A DNA stretch of 64,000 nt, from positions 372,001 through 436,000 of the forward strand of contig NZ_BMMZ01000002.1 of the NCBI RefSeq assembly GCF_014646195.1, written 5' to 3'. This DNA is from Microlunatus endophyticus (GTDB taxonomy: Bacteria; Actinomycetota; Actinomycetes; Propionibacteriales; Propionibacteriaceae). Shown here in pieces: positions 43,298-52,807 of the stretch. How positions within the stretch are numbered: position 1 is the first letter of the stretch; each line of letters opens with the position of its first letter. Under the pieces are notes generated by a model, which ran no database searches, was not told the DNA's origin, and worked only from the letters and a program-made list of their open reading frames with translations. Made by a program: the position numbers and the translations under genes.

Positions 43298-45832
43298 TCA
43301 GCGCTCTCCCCTCACGTCGACTGCCGAGCTCGATTCCGCGCCCGATCCCCCAGCAGATTCTCCGGCGGACTCCCGGCCGGACTCCGCGCTGGATTCTGCG
43401 CTGGACTCCAATTGTGGCGTGCTCCCGGTCGCGGGCGGCACATCCCTGCCGCGGATCCGGAACGGCCGGGTCCAGCGCGGGTCCTGCGCCTTGCTGGACC
43501 AGATCACGCTGCTCCAGCCGTTGGCTGTCGCGGCCCGCATCAGCGCGATGTCCGGGCTCACCACGACCGGCCGGCCGACCACCGAGAGCATCGCCAGATC
43601 GGGATGGCTGTCGGCGTAGGCGTAGCTGCGGGACAGGTCGATGCCGTGCAGATTGGCGTAGTGGTTCAGCCACGCGGCCCGGCTCTCCCCGACCATCGGC
43701 GGCCCGGTCAGGAACCCGGTGCAGATCCCGTTCGCATCGGTCGCAAGATCACTGGCGACGATCACGTCGAACAGCGGCCGCAGCGGCCGGGTCAGCGGCC
43801 GGATCGCGCCGGTGATCAACACCGTGGTGTGCCCGGCCTCGCGATGCTCGCGGGCCCGGCGTACGGCCTCGGGCGAGAGCCGGGACAGGATCTCCCGGGC
43901 CAGCACCGTGTCGACGAATTCCTCCAGTGCGGCAAGATCGGCACCGGCGTAGCGGCGGTAGATCGTCCGCAGGAACATCCCACGGTCGGTCCGGTCGGCG
44001 CGCAGGTAGCTGGGCAGCTTGCGGGCTATCGAAGCGATCTCCCGCAGCTGCCCGGTCGGAGCAAGATCGGGAAGCTTGGTCCACAGGTATTGCTCGATCA
44101 CATTGGTCGACATCACCGTGCCGTCGAGATCGAAAGCAGCCAGGACCTCGCCAGGCTTGTCCTTGGTACGACTCAGATCGACGAAGGTCGTCGCCCGGTT
44201 GCCGCGTCGACGGCGCAACTCCTCCAGCCGGCGGACGGGTGCGACGATCGCCGGGATGTGGGTGTGCAGGATGTACTCGGTCCAGTCGTAATCACCGGTG
44301 TCGAAGCTGAACGTCTCTTGATCATCCGGGTGCAACGACCGGGTCAGTCGCAGGGTGTTGTCATCGACGAAATGCAACTCGGACTGGGCGTACTCGTTGT
44401 AGAGACCGAGATAGGAGCGCAGGAAGTTGATCCTCGACCCGAACCGGTCAAGATCACGGGCAGCCTTGCGGGTGCGCTCCGAGCGGGGCGCGAATTTGAT
44501 CAGGGTGTTGGCCAGCTGGTGGCCGCGCTCGGACCGGGACAGGAAACGCTCGATCGACGCGGCACCGGGGAACTGCCACTGCGGCAGTGCCGGCGCTCCC
44601 CGCTCGCCGGCCACCATCGGATGCTCCAGGAAATAGTCGCGGACGTAGCCGTAGAACTCCCGGAAGCTCATCGGATTCCTGGCGCCGCTGGAGACGTGGT
44701 AGTACTCGCAGACCCCGACCTTCGGCTCGGTGGCGGCGACGGCCAGGGTGGCGTTCACCACGTAGTCGCAGGGCACCACATCGCAGATCGCCTCCGGCGA
44801 GGCCGGGAATTCCGGCAGTTCGCCGCGGCCGTAGGCCAGGATGATCGGCTCGGCCATCTTGAAGCCCTCGATCCACCCTGGATAAGGATGTTTGAGGGAC
44901 GACTCGACGATCGCCGGCCGGGCGATCGAGGCCCGGATGCCGGCACACTTGTCCGCGACGACCTTCTCCCCGAGCGCCTTGGTGAAGGTGTACGCATCGG
45001 TCCAGCCCAGTGACCGGGCGCGTTCGGTGCCGGCCTGGACCAGCTTCTGCTGCACCCACTCCTTGCGCCGCCGCTCGGTGTCGGTAGCGGTGATCAGATG
45101 GCCGGCGGCTCGGTGCTCGCGTTCGGCCGCCTTGCGGAATTTCGCGAGTTGGTCGGCCGTACGGGACTGAGTCTCGATCTCCGCTGCGATCTTGAGACCG
45201 GCGGCCATCTCGGCTTCGTAGTCGATGTCGTGGGCGTGCGGGGCCTCGCCGATCGCGCCGCGACGGCGGCCGGCGGTGTAGGCGGTGGACACGTGTACGT
45301 AGTGCGGCATCCGGGTGAAGGTGCCGTCCGGCCCGGTGCAGGACTCCAGGAACCGGTCGATCAGATTGGCGGTGCCGATCAGGTTGGTGTTGAAGGCGCG
45401 GTCGATCGGCGGATCGAAGGACACGTCGCCGGCGCAGTGCACCACGATGTCGATGTCGGTGGGCAACTTCGGCACATTGGGCAGATCGCCTTCGATGATG
45501 TCGATCTTGGCGTCCAGCAAGCCGTCGGGGCCACCGTACGGCTCGGCCAGCGGTTTGAAGATCTTCTTCTTGACCACACTGGTCATCCGGTCCCGAGCGG
45601 TCGCCGAACCCTTACGCCGGACCAGCACTGCCGCCCTGGTGTCGGGCAGGTCGTTCAGGATCTTCCACAACAGCTGTTCGCCGATGAAGCCGGTCACGCC
45701 GGTGAGCAGGATCTTCTTGTCGGCCAGCAGGTCCGCAAGCCGACCGTCCAGGGTCGGTGCCGGATGTTCGGCCTGGGTCGCCCCGTGCAGTGGGGTGCCG
45801 AAGGCTTCGGCCGGCGCCGTCGAGGCCGTCAC
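43298..45832 (-). CDS. Fatty acyl-CoA reductase-like SDR fused to HAD-IB hydrolase
   Basis: 844 residues in two domains. Residues about 38-480 are an extended SDR of the acyl-CoA/thioester reductase type: [14 protein letters not shown] (NADPH loop), [11 protein letters not shown], and the YTFTK catalytic Tyr-Lys. Residues about 560-790 are a HAD-IB hydrolase: [13 protein letters not shown] (nucleophile Asp), [22 protein letters not shown]. Similar fusions occur in mycobacteria and relatives. A Ser/Glu-rich tail of about 35 residues ends it. The pair suggests reduction of an acyl thioester and a phosphatase step in lipid synthesis. GTG start overlaps hisA by four bases. Confidence 0.88.
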   Translation of the reverse strand: MTASTAPAEAFGTPLHGATQAEHPAPTLDGRLADLLADKKILLTGVTGFIGEQLLWKILNDLPDTRAAVLVRRKGSATARDRMTSVVKKKIFKPLAEPYGGPDGLLDAKIDIIEGDLPNVPKLPTDIDIVVHCAGDVSFDPPIDRAFNTNLIGTANLIDRFLESCTGPDGTFTRMPHYVHVSTAYTAGRRRGAIGEAPHAHDIDYEAEMAAGLKIAAEIETQSRTADQLAKFRKAAEREHRAAGHLITATDTERRRKEWVQQKLVQAGTERARSLGWTDAYTFTKALGEKVVADKCAGIRASIARPAIVESSLKHPYPGWIEGFKMAEPIILAYGRGELPEFPASPEAICDVVPCDYVVNATLAVAATEPKVGVCEYYHVSSGARNPMSFREFYGYVRDYFLEHPMVAGERGAPALPQWQFPGAASIERFLSRSERGHQLANTLIKFAPRSERTRKAARDLDRFGSRINFLRSYLGLYNEYAQSELHFVDDNTLRLTRSLHPDDQETFSFDTGDYDWTEYILHTHIPAIVAPVRRLEELRRRRGNRATTFVDLSRTKDKPGEVLAAFDLDGTVMSTNVIEQYLWTKLPDLAPTGQLREIASIARKLPSYLRADRTDRGMFLRTIYRRYAGADLAALEEFVDTVLAREILSRLSPEAVRRAREHREAGHTTVLITGAIRPLTRPLRPLFDVIVASDLATDANGICTGFLTGPPMVGESRAAWLNHYANLHGIDLSRSYAYADSHPDLAMLSVVGRPVVVSPDIALMRAATANGWSSVIWSSKAQDPRWTRPFRIRGRDVPPATGSTPQLESSAESSAESGRESAGESAGGSGAESSSAVDVRGER

Positions 45833-46614
45833 GCCTGCGCTCCTTCGACAGGCTCTGGGCTCCGGGCGGTCTTCAGCGCGTCAGCAAGGGTGAAGTTGCC
45901 GACGTACAGGGCGGTACCGATGATCGCACCCTCCACGCCGATGCCGACGAGCTCGCGCAGCGCCGCGATGTCGTCCAGCGTCGTGATGCCGCCGCTGGCC
46001 ACCACCGGTTTGTCCGTCCGGGCACAGATCGCCCGCAGCAGGTCGTAGTTGGGGCCCTTCAGCATGCCGTCGCTGTTGACATCGGTGACGACGTAGCGTT
46101 CGCAGCCCGCGGCGTCGAGCCCGGCCAGGGTCTCGAACACGTTGCCGCCCTCGGTGGTCCAGCCGCGGGCGGCCAGCGTCTCGCCGCGGACGTCGAGCCC
46201 GATCGCGACCCGGTCGCCGTAGGTCCTGATGACCTCTTCGCACCACTCGGGTCGCTCCAGCGCGGCGGTGCCGATATTGACCCGCCGACAGCCGGTGGCC
46301 AGCGCCCGTTCCAGGCTGGCGTCGTCCCGGATCCCGCCGGACAGCTCGAATTTCAGTCCGGAGATCGCCGAGATCTCGGTGATGACCCGGCCGATCACCT
46401 CGGCGTTGCTGCCCCGACCGAATGCGGCGTCCAGGTCGACCAGGTGGATCCATTCCGCGCCTGCCTCGGCCCAGCGGGTGGCAGCCGTGACCGGATCGCC
46501 GAAGACCTTGCCGCTGCCTGCCTTGCCCTGGACCAACTGGACGGCCTGACCTCCGGCTACGTCGACGGCCGGCAACAGCTCCAGCCGCGACGCGATCTTC
46601 TCTTCCATGCCCAC
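45829..46614 (-). CDS. hisA: HisA/PriA, phosphoribosyl isomerase
   Basis: Isomerises ProFAR to PRFAR in histidine synthesis; in most actinobacteria the enzyme (PriA) also does the TrpF step. The TIM barrel shows [18 protein letters not shown] with the first catalytic Asp, [18 protein letters not shown], and [19 protein letters not shown] with the second Asp; both phosphate sites are present ([10 protein letters not shown] and GAIIGTALY). The C terminus ends [10 protein letters not shown], made by a common dispersed repeat. Separated from hisDCBH by 9.6 kb and coupled to the acyl reductase gene. Confidence 0.95.
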   Translation of the reverse strand: MGMEEKIASRLELLPAVDVAGGQAVQLVQGKAGSGKVFGDPVTAATRWAEAGAEWIHLVDLDAAFGRGSNAEVIGRVITEISAISGLKFELSGGIRDDASLERALATGCRRVNIGTAALERPEWCEEVIRTYGDRVAIGLDVRGETLAARGWTTEGGNVFETLAGLDAAGCERYVVTDVNSDGMLKGPNYDLLRAICARTDKPVVASGGITTLDDIAALRELVGIGVEGAIIGTALYVGNFTLADALKTARSPEPVEGAQA

Positions 46615-46634
46615 CAGACGACCCTAGCGGAGAA

Positions 46635-46660
46635 GGCCGCGGGCGATCACTTCCGCGGCC
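46635..46660 (-). terminator. Hairpin after the TetR-type gene
   Basis: Perfect 8-base arms GGCCGCGG and CCGCGGCC around ten bases. Read on the minus strand it follows the TetR gene stop by six bases and is followed by TTCTCC, so it likely ends that operon ahead of hisA. Confidence 0.65.
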
Positions 46661-46666
46661 CCGCCC

Positions 46667-47305
46667 TCAGGCGGTGACCGCGGCCAGAATGATGTCGGTC
46701 AGCGCGTCGGCGTACTGCTCGATATCGATGTCCGGGTGGCTGTCGGCGTAGGACAGCATCATGTCGATCGCGCCCTGATAGGTGACCGCCATCACCCGGG
46801 TGTCGAACGGCCGGAAGTAGCCCAGCTGCTGCCCGCGGCGGAACAACTGCTCCTGGCTGGCATAGGTGGGCTCGTAGTCTGCCAGCGTGAAGTCGGGAAG
46901 CCCGTCGGCGCCCCGCTGGCTCCGGCTGATCTGGTCCATGGCCCGTAGCTCGTCGCGATGGCCGAGGCTCCAGGCGGCGATCCAGTGGATCGATCTCCGG
47001 ATCAGCTCCGGCGGCGGAGCCGTGACGTCCAACTCCGCGATCAGCTCGTCGGTGATCCGCGTCGCTGTGGTGACAACCGCCTGTTTGAGCAGGTCGTTCT
47101 TGTCGGCGAAGTAGTGCCAGAGCAGGCCCTTGGAGACCTCCGCCTCGGCTGCGATCAGGGTGGTCGACGCGCCGGCGTAGCCGTGGCGGGCGACAACTGC
47201 CAGGGCTGCGCGGACGATTTGGGCCCGCCGCTCGTCCTCGCCCAGGCGCCGGCGCGATCGTGGCCGCCGCTCCGATCGGACAGGGTCGCTGGGCACGGAC
47301 GCCAC
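46667..47305 (-). CDS. TetR-family transcriptional regulator
   Basis: About 212 residues from GTG 47305 (an open frame reaches 47377). Helix-turn-helix at about residues 25-65: HGYAGASTTLIAAEAEVSKGLLWHYFADKNDLLKQ, of the BetI/AcrR kind. The C-terminal domain has MDQISRSQRGADGLPDF and ends LTDIILAAVTA. It lies 31 bases downstream of a small membrane protein gene whose upstream region has two matching palindromes, so it probably represses its own operon. Ligand unknown. Confidence 0.9.
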   Translation of the reverse strand: MASVPSDPVRSERRPRSRRRLGEDERRAQIVRAALAVVARHGYAGASTTLIAAEAEVSKGLLWHYFADKNDLLKQAVVTTATRITDELIAELDVTAPPPELIRRSIHWIAAWSLGHRDELRAMDQISRSQRGADGLPDFTLADYEPTYASQEQLFRRGQQLGYFRPFDTRVMAVTYQGAIDMMLSYADSHPDIDIEQYADALTDIILAAVTA

Positions 47306-47336
47306 TATGGCACGGGCGCGCGGGATCCCCGCATGG

Positions 47337-47723
47337 CTACGACGTCGTCCGGGCAGCGAGCCGGCCGGTGGCGACACCGGCCAGCGCCGCCATCAGCAGC
47401 ACGACCGCAACCATCACGACCCGCATCCAGAGCGGGAACGCCGGCAGGAATGCCTCGACCAGGTTCACGACCGCGACGACCAGGGCGATGATCGTCACCG
47501 CCCGGAGTGCCCGGTCACTGCCCCGCCGTGCTGCCCGGACCCGCAACGGCAGGACCACCGCGAAGATCGCCACGATCACCTGGTGACCCCACGCCTCCGC
47601 TGTCGCCTGCTGCGGCGCGAGCACCGAGAGAACCGCCAGCGCGACCAGGGTCGCGGCGGTCAGGCCGACGTAGCCGTACACGAGGCGGGTGACCAGCCCG
47701 AGGTTGGGCGCACGCCGCGCCAC
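47337..47723 (-). CDS. Small integral membrane protein, TetR-controlled
   Basis: 128 residues with four predicted membrane helices (around TRLVYGYVGLTAATLVALAVL, QVIVAIFAVVLPL, VTIIALVVAVVNLV and MRVVMVAVVLLMAALAGVA). No family recognised. I start it at GTG 47723; an upstream TTG in the same frame at 47777 would place the two operators inside the gene. It forms an operon with the TetR-type gene. A four-helix protein of this size could be an accessory membrane or stress protein; nothing more can be said. Confidence 0.75.
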   Translation of the reverse strand: MARRAPNLGLVTRLVYGYVGLTAATLVALAVLSVLAPQQATAEAWGHQVIVAIFAVVLPLRVRAARRGSDRALRAVTIIALVVAVVNLVEAFLPAFPLWMRVVMVAVVLLMAALAGVATGRLAARTTS

Positions 47724-47732
47724 AGGATTGCT

Positions 47733-47778
47733 ATTGACCACGTGGTCAATACTGCCGACTATTGACCCAATGGTCAAT
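47733..47778. promoter_or_regulatory. Paired TetR-type operators
   Basis: Two 18-base sites with identical arms ATTGACC and GGTCAAT: one at 47733-47750 with spacer ACGT (fully palindromic), one at 47761-47778 with spacer CAAT. Their centres are 28 bases apart. They lie 10-55 bases before the membrane protein start, and the TetR gene is next in the operon. Confidence 0.82.
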
Positions 47779-47783
47779 ACAGT

Positions 47784-48137
47784 TCAGTCCAAGGACTCCC
47801 GCACGCGCTTGGGCAGCTTGGCAACAATCAGCTCGTACGAGGTGTCGATCGCATCGCGCAGCTCGTCCTCCGGGATCCGCGAACCGACGACCAGGGTGTT
47901 CCACCCGTGCTGGCCGATGTAGGCCATCTTCACCGCGTCCTCCGGGTAGCGCAGCAGCCACTCGTCCGCCGCCTCCCGATCACCGCACTTGACGCCCAGG
48001 CTGGTGACCTCGCCCGAACCCGAGCCGCCGAGGAAGACGAAGATCTTCCCGCCGACCTTGGCGACCAGGTCTGCCTCCCAGGGCTCGTCCGGCCGGGCGC
48101 CGGGTTTGGCCAACGCGTACGCCTTCCAATCGGTCAC
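47784..48137 (-). CDS. MmcQ/YjbR family protein
   Basis: 117 residues of the MmcQ/YjbR fold, a double-stranded DNA-binding-like protein family with no settled role. The blocks MTDWKAYALAKPGA, KIFVFLGG, VTSLGVKC and AYIGQHGWNTLVVG are typical. Its stop is six bases before the second TetR-type operator on the shared strand, so it is transcribed toward the operator region. Confidence 0.85.
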   Translation of the reverse strand: MTDWKAYALAKPGARPDEPWEADLVAKVGGKIFVFLGGSGSGEVTSLGVKCGDREAADEWLLRYPEDAVKMAYIGQHGWNTLVVGSRIPEDELRDAIDTSYELIVAKLPKRVRESLD

Positions 48138-48192
48138 GGCACCACGCTAGCCCGGCAACGGATCGGCAGGCCCTACCTGGGATGATCAACTC

Positions 48193-49728
48193 ATGGCCAA
48201 CGACGCTCGCATCGTGATCGATCTCGACGTTCCCGGACCGGTGATCAACCGGCATCTCTACGGACACTTCTCCGAACACCTCGGCCGCTGCATCTACGGC
48301 GGCTTCTATGTCGGTGAAGACTCTCCGATTCCCAACGAGGGCGGCATCCGTCTCGACGTCGTCGAGGCGCTGCGCAAGATCAACATTCCGAATCTGCGCT
48401 GGCCGGGCGGCTGTTTCGCCGACGAGTACCACTGGACCGACGGCATCGGACCCAAAGACCAGCGGCCGACGATGGTCAACACGCACTGGGGAAATGTCGA
48501 GGAGAACAACCACTTCGGCACCCATGAGTTCATGGCGCTGTGCGAGTTGCTCGGCGCCGATCCCTACGTCAACGGCAACGTCGGCTCCGGCACTGTCAAG
48601 GAGATGAGCGACTGGGTCGAATACCTGACCCGGGACGGTGACAGCCCGATGGTCAGGCAGCGCAAGGCCAACGGGCGGGACGAACCGTGGCGGGTGCCGT
48701 TCTGGGGAATCGGCAACGAGGCCTGGGGCTGTGGCGGCAACATGCGGGCCCAGGCGTATGCCGATCTGGCCCGGCAGTACGCGACCTTCTGCCGCGACCA
48801 TGGCGACAACGAGCTGTACCGGATCGCGGCCGGTGCCGCAGACGGTGATCTTGAATGGACCGAGACGCTGATGAAGGCGATCAGCTGCCTCGGCTGCTCG
48901 CGGACGCCGAAGAAGATCTTCCAGGGGTTGTCGATCCACTACTACACGGTGGCCGGCCCCTGGGACCACAAGGGTTCGGCGACCGAATTCGATCTTGAGG
49001 ACTACTACCTCACACTGGGCAAGGCACAGTTCGTCGACCGGATCATCTCCGGCCACTCGGCGATCATGGACGCCTACGACCCGGACCGGACGGTCGGGTT
49101 GGTGCTGGACGAGTGGGGCACCTGGTGGGATGTCGAGCCGGGGACCAATCCGGGTTTCCTGTTCCAGCAGAACACCCTGCGGGACGCGCTGGTCGCCGGC
49201 ACCCACTTCGACATCTTCCACAAACACGCCGAGCGGTTGATGATGGCCAACATCGCCCAGACCGTCAACGTGCTGCAGGCGATGATCCTGACCGACGACT
49301 CCGCCGACGGCCGGGGCGCATTGGTGTTGACGCCGACGTACCACGTCTTCGAGATGAACAAGGGTCACCAGGGCGCACAGCGACTCCCCGTGCACATCGT
49401 TACCGGTCCGGATCCCCACCCGGCCGGCGGCTACCAGGTGGCACTGTTGTCGGCCTCCGCGAGCACGACCGGTGACAGCGCGTTGGTGTCGCTGACCAAT
49501 GTCGAGGCGAACGAGCCGACCACGGTGGTGCTCGATCTGCGCGGCCGCGACCTGGCCGGACAGACCGCGCGGGTGCTGGCCGCCGATGTCCTGCAGGCGC
49601 ACAACACGCCGGCCGACCCGGACCGCGTCAGCCCGCGCGAACTGACCGACGTCCAGCCCCATCCACGCGGGCTGCAGGTGACGCTGCCGCCGCATTCGTT
49701 CGCGACGCTGGAGTTGCTGCTCGACTAG
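48193..49728 (+). CDS. GH51 alpha-L-arabinofuranosidase
   Basis: 511 residues. Releases terminal arabinofuranose from arabinans or arabinoxylans. The (beta/alpha)8 domain has [33 protein letters not shown], the acid/base Glu176 in GIGNEAWG and the nucleophile Glu307 in LDEWGTWW; the C-terminal beta domain follows. No signal peptide, so it acts on imported oligosaccharides, as usual for GH51. ATG 48193. Neighbours give no transporter or regulator for it; it converges with the HAD gene, overlapping by four bases. Confidence 0.95.
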   Translation: MANDARIVIDLDVPGPVINRHLYGHFSEHLGRCIYGGFYVGEDSPIPNEGGIRLDVVEALRKINIPNLRWPGGCFADEYHWTDGIGPKDQRPTMVNTHWGNVEENNHFGTHEFMALCELLGADPYVNGNVGSGTVKEMSDWVEYLTRDGDSPMVRQRKANGRDEPWRVPFWGIGNEAWGCGGNMRAQAYADLARQYATFCRDHGDNELYRIAAGAADGDLEWTETLMKAISCLGCSRTPKKIFQGLSIHYYTVAGPWDHKGSATEFDLEDYYLTLGKAQFVDRIISGHSAIMDAYDPDRTVGLVLDEWGTWWDVEPGTNPGFLFQQNTLRDALVAGTHFDIFHKHAERLMMANIAQTVNVLQAMILTDDSADGRGALVLTPTYHVFEMNKGHQGAQRLPVHIVTGPDPHPAGGYQVALLSASASTTGDSALVSLTNVEANEPTTVVLDLRGRDLAGQTARVLAADVLQAHNTPADPDRVSPRELTDVQPHPRGLQVTLPPHSFATLELLLD

Positions 49729-50714
49729 AGGACCGCACCCGCGAACGCGGTGATCGGCAACTCCGCCGACACCTCGGACGGGACCAGCTCGCCGTAGAGG
49801 TGCGGATACTGCTCGCCGCTCGACGGGTCCGCCTCCATGATCACCGGCGCCGACAGCGCCGCGGGATCCAGCTGCAGCACGACGAGCTCGTCATCGGCAA
49901 GATCACTGTAGGAACGGGTACGCACCGGCAGCACCTGCTCGGCGGAACTGCAGTGCACGAAGCCCTGCGTCTCCAGCGTGACCCGCCGGGTCGACCAGAT
50001 GTAGTTGCCGTGCTCCTTGGCGGCTTCCCATTGCTTCCGCTTGGCGATGTGGAAGATCGGCCCAGGTACGTCGGCACGCTCGCCCAGCAGTCCAAGATCG
50101 ACAAGCCGCTGCCGGGCCTGGTCGGCGCCGGTGAAGTTGATCACTTCCAGGCCGAGGCCTTTTGCGGTGTCGCAGTTGTGCTGGTTGTCGTCGATGAAGA
50201 TGGCCGACGCTGGATCGATGTCGTATCGCTCGAGCACGATCGAGAACAAGCGAGGATCCGGTTTGGCGATGCCTTCCTCGCCGGACACCACGATGCCGGC
50301 GAACCGGTTGAGCAGCCCGAAACGGCGCCGCGTCGGGTGGAAGAGATCAGCCGACCAGTTGGTCAGTGCGACCTGCCGGATGCCTGCCTGCTGCAGTTCG
50401 GCGATGATCGCTCCGGTACCGGGAACCATACCGGTGATGGTCTGGTCGAAGTACCGACGGTAGGCCTCGATGGCCTCGCGCCGGTGTGGCAGCCGGGAGA
50501 TGAGTTCGGCTTCGCCTTCATCCCAGTCGTGTCCAGCGTCGTGACGGCGGTTCCACTCGTTGAAGCAGATCTCGTCCATGAAGCCACCGACCTCCTCGGC
50601 CGGCATGACCTGTTCGTACGCCCGCTGCGGTTCCCACCGCAGCACGACGCCACCCAGATCGAAGATCACATCGGTGAAGGTGCGGCTACCGCCGTCGCTG
50701 GCTGCGTCGCTCAT
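49725..50714 (-). CDS. HAD-family hydrolase fused to DUF952 domain
   Basis: 329 residues. Residues 12-200 are a HAD phosphatase of the YihX/epoxide-hydrolase-N kind: [13 protein letters not shown] with the nucleophile Asp, [20 protein letters not shown] and [13 protein letters not shown]. From about residue 215 the sequence [32 protein letters not shown] and [13 protein letters not shown] match DUF952, a small domain of unknown role seen mostly as a stand-alone protein. The fusion suggests a shared substrate. Start ATG 50714. Confidence 0.85.
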   Translation of the reverse strand: MSDAASDGGSRTFTDVIFDLGGVVLRWEPQRAYEQVMPAEEVGGFMDEICFNEWNRRHDAGHDWDEGEAELISRLPHRREAIEAYRRYFDQTITGMVPGTGAIIAELQQAGIRQVALTNWSADLFHPTRRRFGLLNRFAGIVVSGEEGIAKPDPRLFSIVLERYDIDPASAIFIDDNQHNCDTAKGLGLEVINFTGADQARQRLVDLGLLGERADVPGPIFHIAKRKQWEAAKEHGNYIWSTRRVTLETQGFVHCSSAEQVLPVRTRSYSDLADDELVVLQLDPAALSAPVIMEADPSSGEQYPHLYGELVPSEVSAELPITAFAGAVL

Positions 50715-50906
50715 CTACTGCCCCTTTCTCAGGCTTGCAGACATGATGAATGAGTAACCGGCCCATGGCAATCCAATCGGCGCAATCCAGTCATCACAGG
50801 CCGGGCACGGTCTGCGGTGATTACCAGCGCTGTCGGTTGGGTAGTCGCTTTCTTCGGTGGGCAGACCCGCCCTGCCGGCTCAGCGACGAGAGGAACGGGT
50901 AGCACT

Positions 50907-52274
50907 GTGGATCAGGACCGTCTCGGGGACCAGGACCAGCACACGCCGACCACCACTCCCCCGGGCAGTCCCGATCGGACGACAGCCCCGCAGGCCCGGA
51001 TCCTGCCGCGGGCACATTGGATCTCGTGGACGATGCTCGCGGTCACGTTCGGCGCGATCCTGATCACTGCGATCGACCGGACCATTCTGCCGACCGTGCT
51101 GCCGGCGATCCTGAAGGAGTTCCATCTCAGTGCGACGGCCGGCGGGTGGCTGGTCGGTCTCAGCTATGTCGGAACGCTGATCGGCGGTGTCCTGGTCGGT
51201 GCCATCGGCGACGCGTTCGGCAAAGGCCCAAGGCGCGCGTGGATCTGGCTGGTCACGGTGGCGCTGGTGGTCGCCTCGGCGATTGCGACCGCGGTCACCC
51301 GCACGCTCGGGCTGCTGCAGGTCCTGCGCGTGACGATGGGGATCGGGACCGGCTCAATGGAACCGGTGAACGTCGCCATGATCGGCGACTGGTGGCAGAA
51401 GGAGGATCGCGGCTTCGCCGTCGGCGCCCACCACACCGGCTTCCCGGCGGGCCAGTTCGTCGGGCCCGTGTTGATGGGCGCGATCATCGCGGCGACCAGT
51501 TGGCGCGGCACGTTCCTCTTCATCCCACTGCTCGCGATACCGATCGTGATCGCGCAGATCCTGCTCGCGCGTCGACGCAATCTGGTCAAGGTGGATCGGT
51601 GGATCACCGATCATGACCTGACGCCGTCGGCCGATCCCGACGAGGTGACGGGCTGGCAGAACCCGTTCGCCCGGATCCGCGATGCAGTACGCGCCGATCG
51701 CAATGTGGCGCTGGCGATGATCATGAACTTCCTGTTCCTGTGGACCGAGACTGCGGTCACCTCGTTCATCACGCTGCAGCTGACCCGCGATCTCGGGATC
51801 ACGCTCGCCGTTGCCGCCGTCGTGTCAGGTGCCTCTGGTCTGACCGGCTGGATCGGCCAGATCGTCTGGGGTGCGATCTCGGACCACATCGGCCGCAAGA
51901 TTCCGCTGTTGATCGTCACGATCGGTGACGCGATCGCGCTGGCATTGATGATCGAGATCCATTCGCTGACGATGGCCTGGATCCTGTTGCTCGCCTGGGG
52001 GCTGGTCCGCAACGCACCGTATCCGGTGCTCTACGCATCGGTGATCGATGTGGTCCCGGAAGCCGCCTCGACGGGACTCGGCCTGATGGTCGGGGTCGGC
52101 CTGGGCGCCTCCGGCATCGTGGCCGCCCCGATCGCCGGCTGGATCGTCGACCACTACGGCTTCACCTGGCACTACCTGGCACTGGTCGTGGTCTGTCTGA
52201 TCTCGTTGATCCCGATCTTCCTGTTGAACGATCCGGTCCGCGCCGAGCGTCGCCGGCAGCGCCTGGCCGGGTAA
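50907..52274 (+). CDS. MFS transporter
   Basis: 455 residues from GTG 50907, which has GAGGAACG upstream; an open frame extends to 50817. Twelve predicted helices: ILITAIDRTILPTVLPAIL in helix 1 and GAIGDAFGKGPRRAWIWL as the loop 2-3 signature; AISDHIGRKIPLLI is its second-half repeat. The large loop between helices 6 and 7 is hydrophilic. Probable importer of an organic anion or sugar acid. It is isolated: divergent from the HAD gene and followed 41 bases later by a methyltransferase-like gene. Confidence 0.88.
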   Translation: MDQDRLGDQDQHTPTTTPPGSPDRTTAPQARILPRAHWISWTMLAVTFGAILITAIDRTILPTVLPAILKEFHLSATAGGWLVGLSYVGTLIGGVLVGAIGDAFGKGPRRAWIWLVTVALVVASAIATAVTRTLGLLQVLRVTMGIGTGSMEPVNVAMIGDWWQKEDRGFAVGAHHTGFPAGQFVGPVLMGAIIAATSWRGTFLFIPLLAIPIVIAQILLARRRNLVKVDRWITDHDLTPSADPDEVTGWQNPFARIRDAVRADRNVALAMIMNFLFLWTETAVTSFITLQLTRDLGITLAVAAVVSGASGLTGWIGQIVWGAISDHIGRKIPLLIVTIGDAIALALMIEIHSLTMAWILLLAWGLVRNAPYPVLYASVIDVVPEAASTGLGLMVGVGLGASGIVAAPIAGWIVDHYGFTWHYLALVVVCLISLIPIFLLNDPVRAERRRQRLAG

Positions 52275-52315
52275 TTGCCGGGCGCTGTGGGACCGGCGGT
52301 CGTATCGTCTGCTGC

Positions 52316-52807
52316 GTGGCGCATCACTCGTTCCACGGTGCTCCCGGACGATTCGAGGCTACCGCCCGGTTCGTCGCCGACCGGTTTCCGAACGCGCAGT
52401 ACGTCGCGGATGTGGCCGGCGGGCAGGGCATGCTGGCGCGGATCCTCACCAAGCGCTACAACAAGCAGGCGGAGCTGATCGATCCGCGCGGCTGGGCCCT
52501 GCGCGGAGTAGCGAGCCGGCAGGAGGCGTACGAGGCCGGCTCGGCAGAGTTCTACGACCTGGTCGTCGGGTTGCATCCCGACCAAGCCCTAAGGCCGGTC
52601 GTCGAATCGGCACAGCGCCGGCCCGTTCTGGTCGTACCGTGCTGCAACTTCTGGGATCCGGAGACCCGGCTTGGTCGCGCTGCGCTGACCGAGGCGATCA
52701 CCCGATATCACGAAGAGCGCGGCGGTTCGGTCGAACCGGTCACACTCGGCTTCGCCGGACCTATGAACCGGGGACTGGTGTTGCTGCCGTCGGATCGTCG
52801 GCACTGA
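52316..52807 (+). CDS. Rossmann-fold methyltransferase-like protein
   Basis: 163 residues. AQYVADVAGGQGMLARIL resembles the SAM-binding motif I (VxDVGxGxG) and LVVGLHPDQAL and VLVVPCCNFWD stand at the places of motif IV in methyltransferases of the METTL25/GCD14-like shape with PCC. The acceptor is unknown. GTG 52316. The last 47 bases overlap, on the opposite strand, the TRM11-like gene, also a methyltransferase. Confidence 0.7.
   Translation: MAHHSFHGAPGRFEATARFVADRFPNAQYVADVAGGQGMLARILTKRYNKQAELIDPRGWALRGVASRQEAYEAGSAEFYDLVVGLHPDQALRPVVESAQRRPVLVVPCCNFWDPETRLGRAALTEAITRYHEERGGSVEPVTLGFAGPMNRGLVLLPSDRRH

Noticed and set aside
42686..45013. 775-codon plus-strand open frame opposite the LarA-like and reductase genes
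   Set aside because: No domain pattern; the minus-strand proteins have intact motifs and overlapping starts and stops.
47724..47777. Longer start (TTG 47777) for the small membrane protein
   Set aside because: It would put both TetR-type operators within the coding region and add a polar lead without similarity to a signal.
47980..49695. 571-codon minus-strand open frame opposite the arabinofuranosidase
   Set aside because: GH51 motifs on the plus strand are complete; the antisense product looks random.
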